This document shows, one piece after another, positions 63,100-64,000 of a stretch of DNA of 64,000 bases; the stretch's first letter is position 1, and every line of letters begins with the position of its first letter. The notes under the pieces are model-generated. The model saw only the letters and a list, made by a program, of their open reading frames with translations. It ran no database searches and was not told where the DNA came from. The translations under genes were made by a program, and so were the position numbers. The DNA comes from Schistocerca nitens (taxonomy: Eukaryota > Arthropoda > Insecta > Orthoptera > Acrididae): assembly GCF_023898315.1 (NCBI RefSeq), contig NC_064621.1, forward strand, positions 540,351,383 through 540,415,382, written 5' to 3'.

Positions 63100-63996
63100 T
63101 CGGAGTCGTGAAGCAACTTAAATCACTTAATAAAAGCAAGTCTTCTGGTCCAGACTGTATACCAATAAGGTTCCTTTCGGTGTATGTTGATGCATTAGCT
63201 CCATACTTAACAACCATATACAACCGTTCGCTCGAAGAAAGATCCGTACTCAAAGACTGGACAGTTGCAGAGGGCACACCAATATTCAAGAAAGGTAGTA
63301 GGAGTAATCTACTAAATTACAGGCCCATGTCGTTAACGCCGATATGCAGCAGGATTTTGGAACATATATTGAGTACAAAAATTATGAATTACCTCGAAGA
63401 AAACTGTCTATTGACACACAGTCAACATGGGTTTAGAAAAATCGTTCCTGTGAAACACAACTAGCTCTTTATTCACATGAAGTGTTGAGTGGTATAGACA
63501 AAGGATTTCAGATCGATTCCGTATTTCTGGATTTCCGGAAGGCTTTTGACACTGTACCATACAAGCGGCCTGTAGAGAAATTGCGTGCTTATGGAATATC
63601 GCCTCAGTTATGTGACTGAATTTGTGATTTCCTGTCAGAGAGGTAGTAATTGACGGAAAGTCATCGAGTAAGACAGAAGTGACTTCTGGCTTTCCCCAAG
63701 GTAGTGTTATAGGTCCTTTGCTGTTCCTTATCTATATAAACGATTTGGGAGACGATCTGAGCAGCCGTCTTCGGTTGTTTGGAGATGATGCTGTCGTTTA
63801 TCGACTAATAAAGTCATCAGAAGATCAAAACAAATTGCAAAACGATTTAGAAAAGATATCTGAATGGTGCGAAAAGTGGCAGTTGACCCTGAATAACGAA
63901 AAGTGTGAGGTCATCCACATGAGTGCTAAAAGGAACTCGTTAAACTTCGGTTACACAATAAATCAGTCTAATCTAAAAGTTCAACTAAATACCTAG
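63100..63996 (+). pseudogene. LINE-A copy 3, reverse transcriptase relic
   Basis: The frame 63108-63464 has VKQLKSLNK then SSGPDCIPIRFLS, NLLNYRPMSLTPICSRILEH and LTHSQHGFRK. After damage the frame 63679-63996 has FPQGSVIGPLLFLIYIND, LRLFGDDAVVYRL and EKCEVIHMSAKRNSLNFGYT. The catalytic box reads FGDD where LINE-A has FADD, and both aspartates are kept. Stops near 63470 and 63620 break the palm. Confidence 0.85.
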
Positions 63997-64000
63997 GTAT

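Larger units (their letters stand above)
61560..64000 (+). mobile_element. LINE-A copy 3, running off the window
   Basis: The plus strand starts near the endonuclease N-terminus (NCRSCVGNVLEHQALIEST near 61613) and contains the linker, a SINE and the polymerase up to the thumb region. The 3' end lies beyond 64000. It is more decayed than copy 1, with over ten stops and frameshifts. Confidence 0.85.

Noticed and set aside
1..64000. CRISPR array, bacterial operon or integrated phage
   Set aside because: No regular spacer-repeat array, no bacterial gene order and no ribosome-binding pattern. All recognised proteins are eukaryotic transposon types.
1..64000. Endogenous retrovirus or LTR retrotransposon
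   Set aside because: No gag, protease, integrase or RNase H of that type was seen, and no pair of direct LTRs. The reverse transcriptases are all LINE or Penelope type.

Overview
The window is eukaryotic repeat-rich DNA with no intact host gene that I can recognise. Almost everything datable is a transposable element or a fragment of one. The best guess for the source is an acridid grasshopper of the Schistocerca type. That rests on my memory of its SINE, LINE and Tc1 families, not on a search. The sequence supports a large insect-type genome: AT-rich background, non-LTR elements with short-repeat 3' tails, several Tc1/mariner families, and tRNA-derived SINEs with clean target-site duplications (TSDs).

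Layout. 1-1.8 kb: pogo/Tigger transposase relic, a 5S-rRNA-derived SINE and a tRNA-derived SINE. 1.9-8.7 kb: mostly unassigned, with a 5'-truncated retrocopy, a possible MADF fragment and a hAT (ZMYM1-like) relic on the minus strand. 8.7-14 kb: near full-length CR1-like LINE (here LINE-A) on the minus strand, with an SGNH-esterase ORF1, split by a Tc1 insertion (Tc1-A copy 1). 14.7-18.1 kb: a Tc1-B copy, then a fold-back Tc1-C. 18.2-19.9 kb: LINE-B. 20 kb: PIF/Harbinger end. 21.4-25.9 kb: mosaic of LINE-A pieces in both orientations with an RTE LINE and a SINE inside. 27.2-27.5 kb: a protein-like relic I cannot name. 28-34.8 kb: a 5.6 kb hAT element with a perfect 8-bp TSD sitting about 10 bp inside the end of a Tc1-D copy. 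34.8-35.7 kb: GC/CpG-rich TATA-containing stretch. 35.7-36.8 kb: compact Penelope-like insertion with a 14-bp TSD. 37.4-41.5 kb: an RTE LINE and another Tc1 nested in a Tc1. 41.9-48.1 kb: very large inverted repeat (arms about 1.6 kb) enclosing a second Penelope-like element. 48.2-50.4 kb: Harbinger element inside a hAT zinc-finger relic. 50.4-52.1 kb: LINE split by a mariner that keeps an open frame with its catalytic domain deleted. 52.5-54.6 kb: Tc1 scraps and a SINE. 55-58 kb: tandem and tRNA-like repeats and two more SINE types. 58.6-60 kb: Tc1-A copy 2. 60-61.5 kb: a 132-bp-arm hairpin and an internally deleted piggyBac. 61.6-64 kb: LINE-A again, interrupted by a SINE and running off the edge.

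The genes do not form a pathway. The information lies in nested insertion order, TSDs and the pattern of lesions. No element looks fully autonomous. The two Tc1-A copies carry different single lesions (a lost start codon in one, a 1-bp deletion in the other), so their common ancestor was probably recently active. The observations most worth a second look are the 6.2 kb inverted-repeat structure, the catalytic-domain-deleted mariner ORF, the miniature Penelope insertion, and the SINE body joined to two different tRNA heads.
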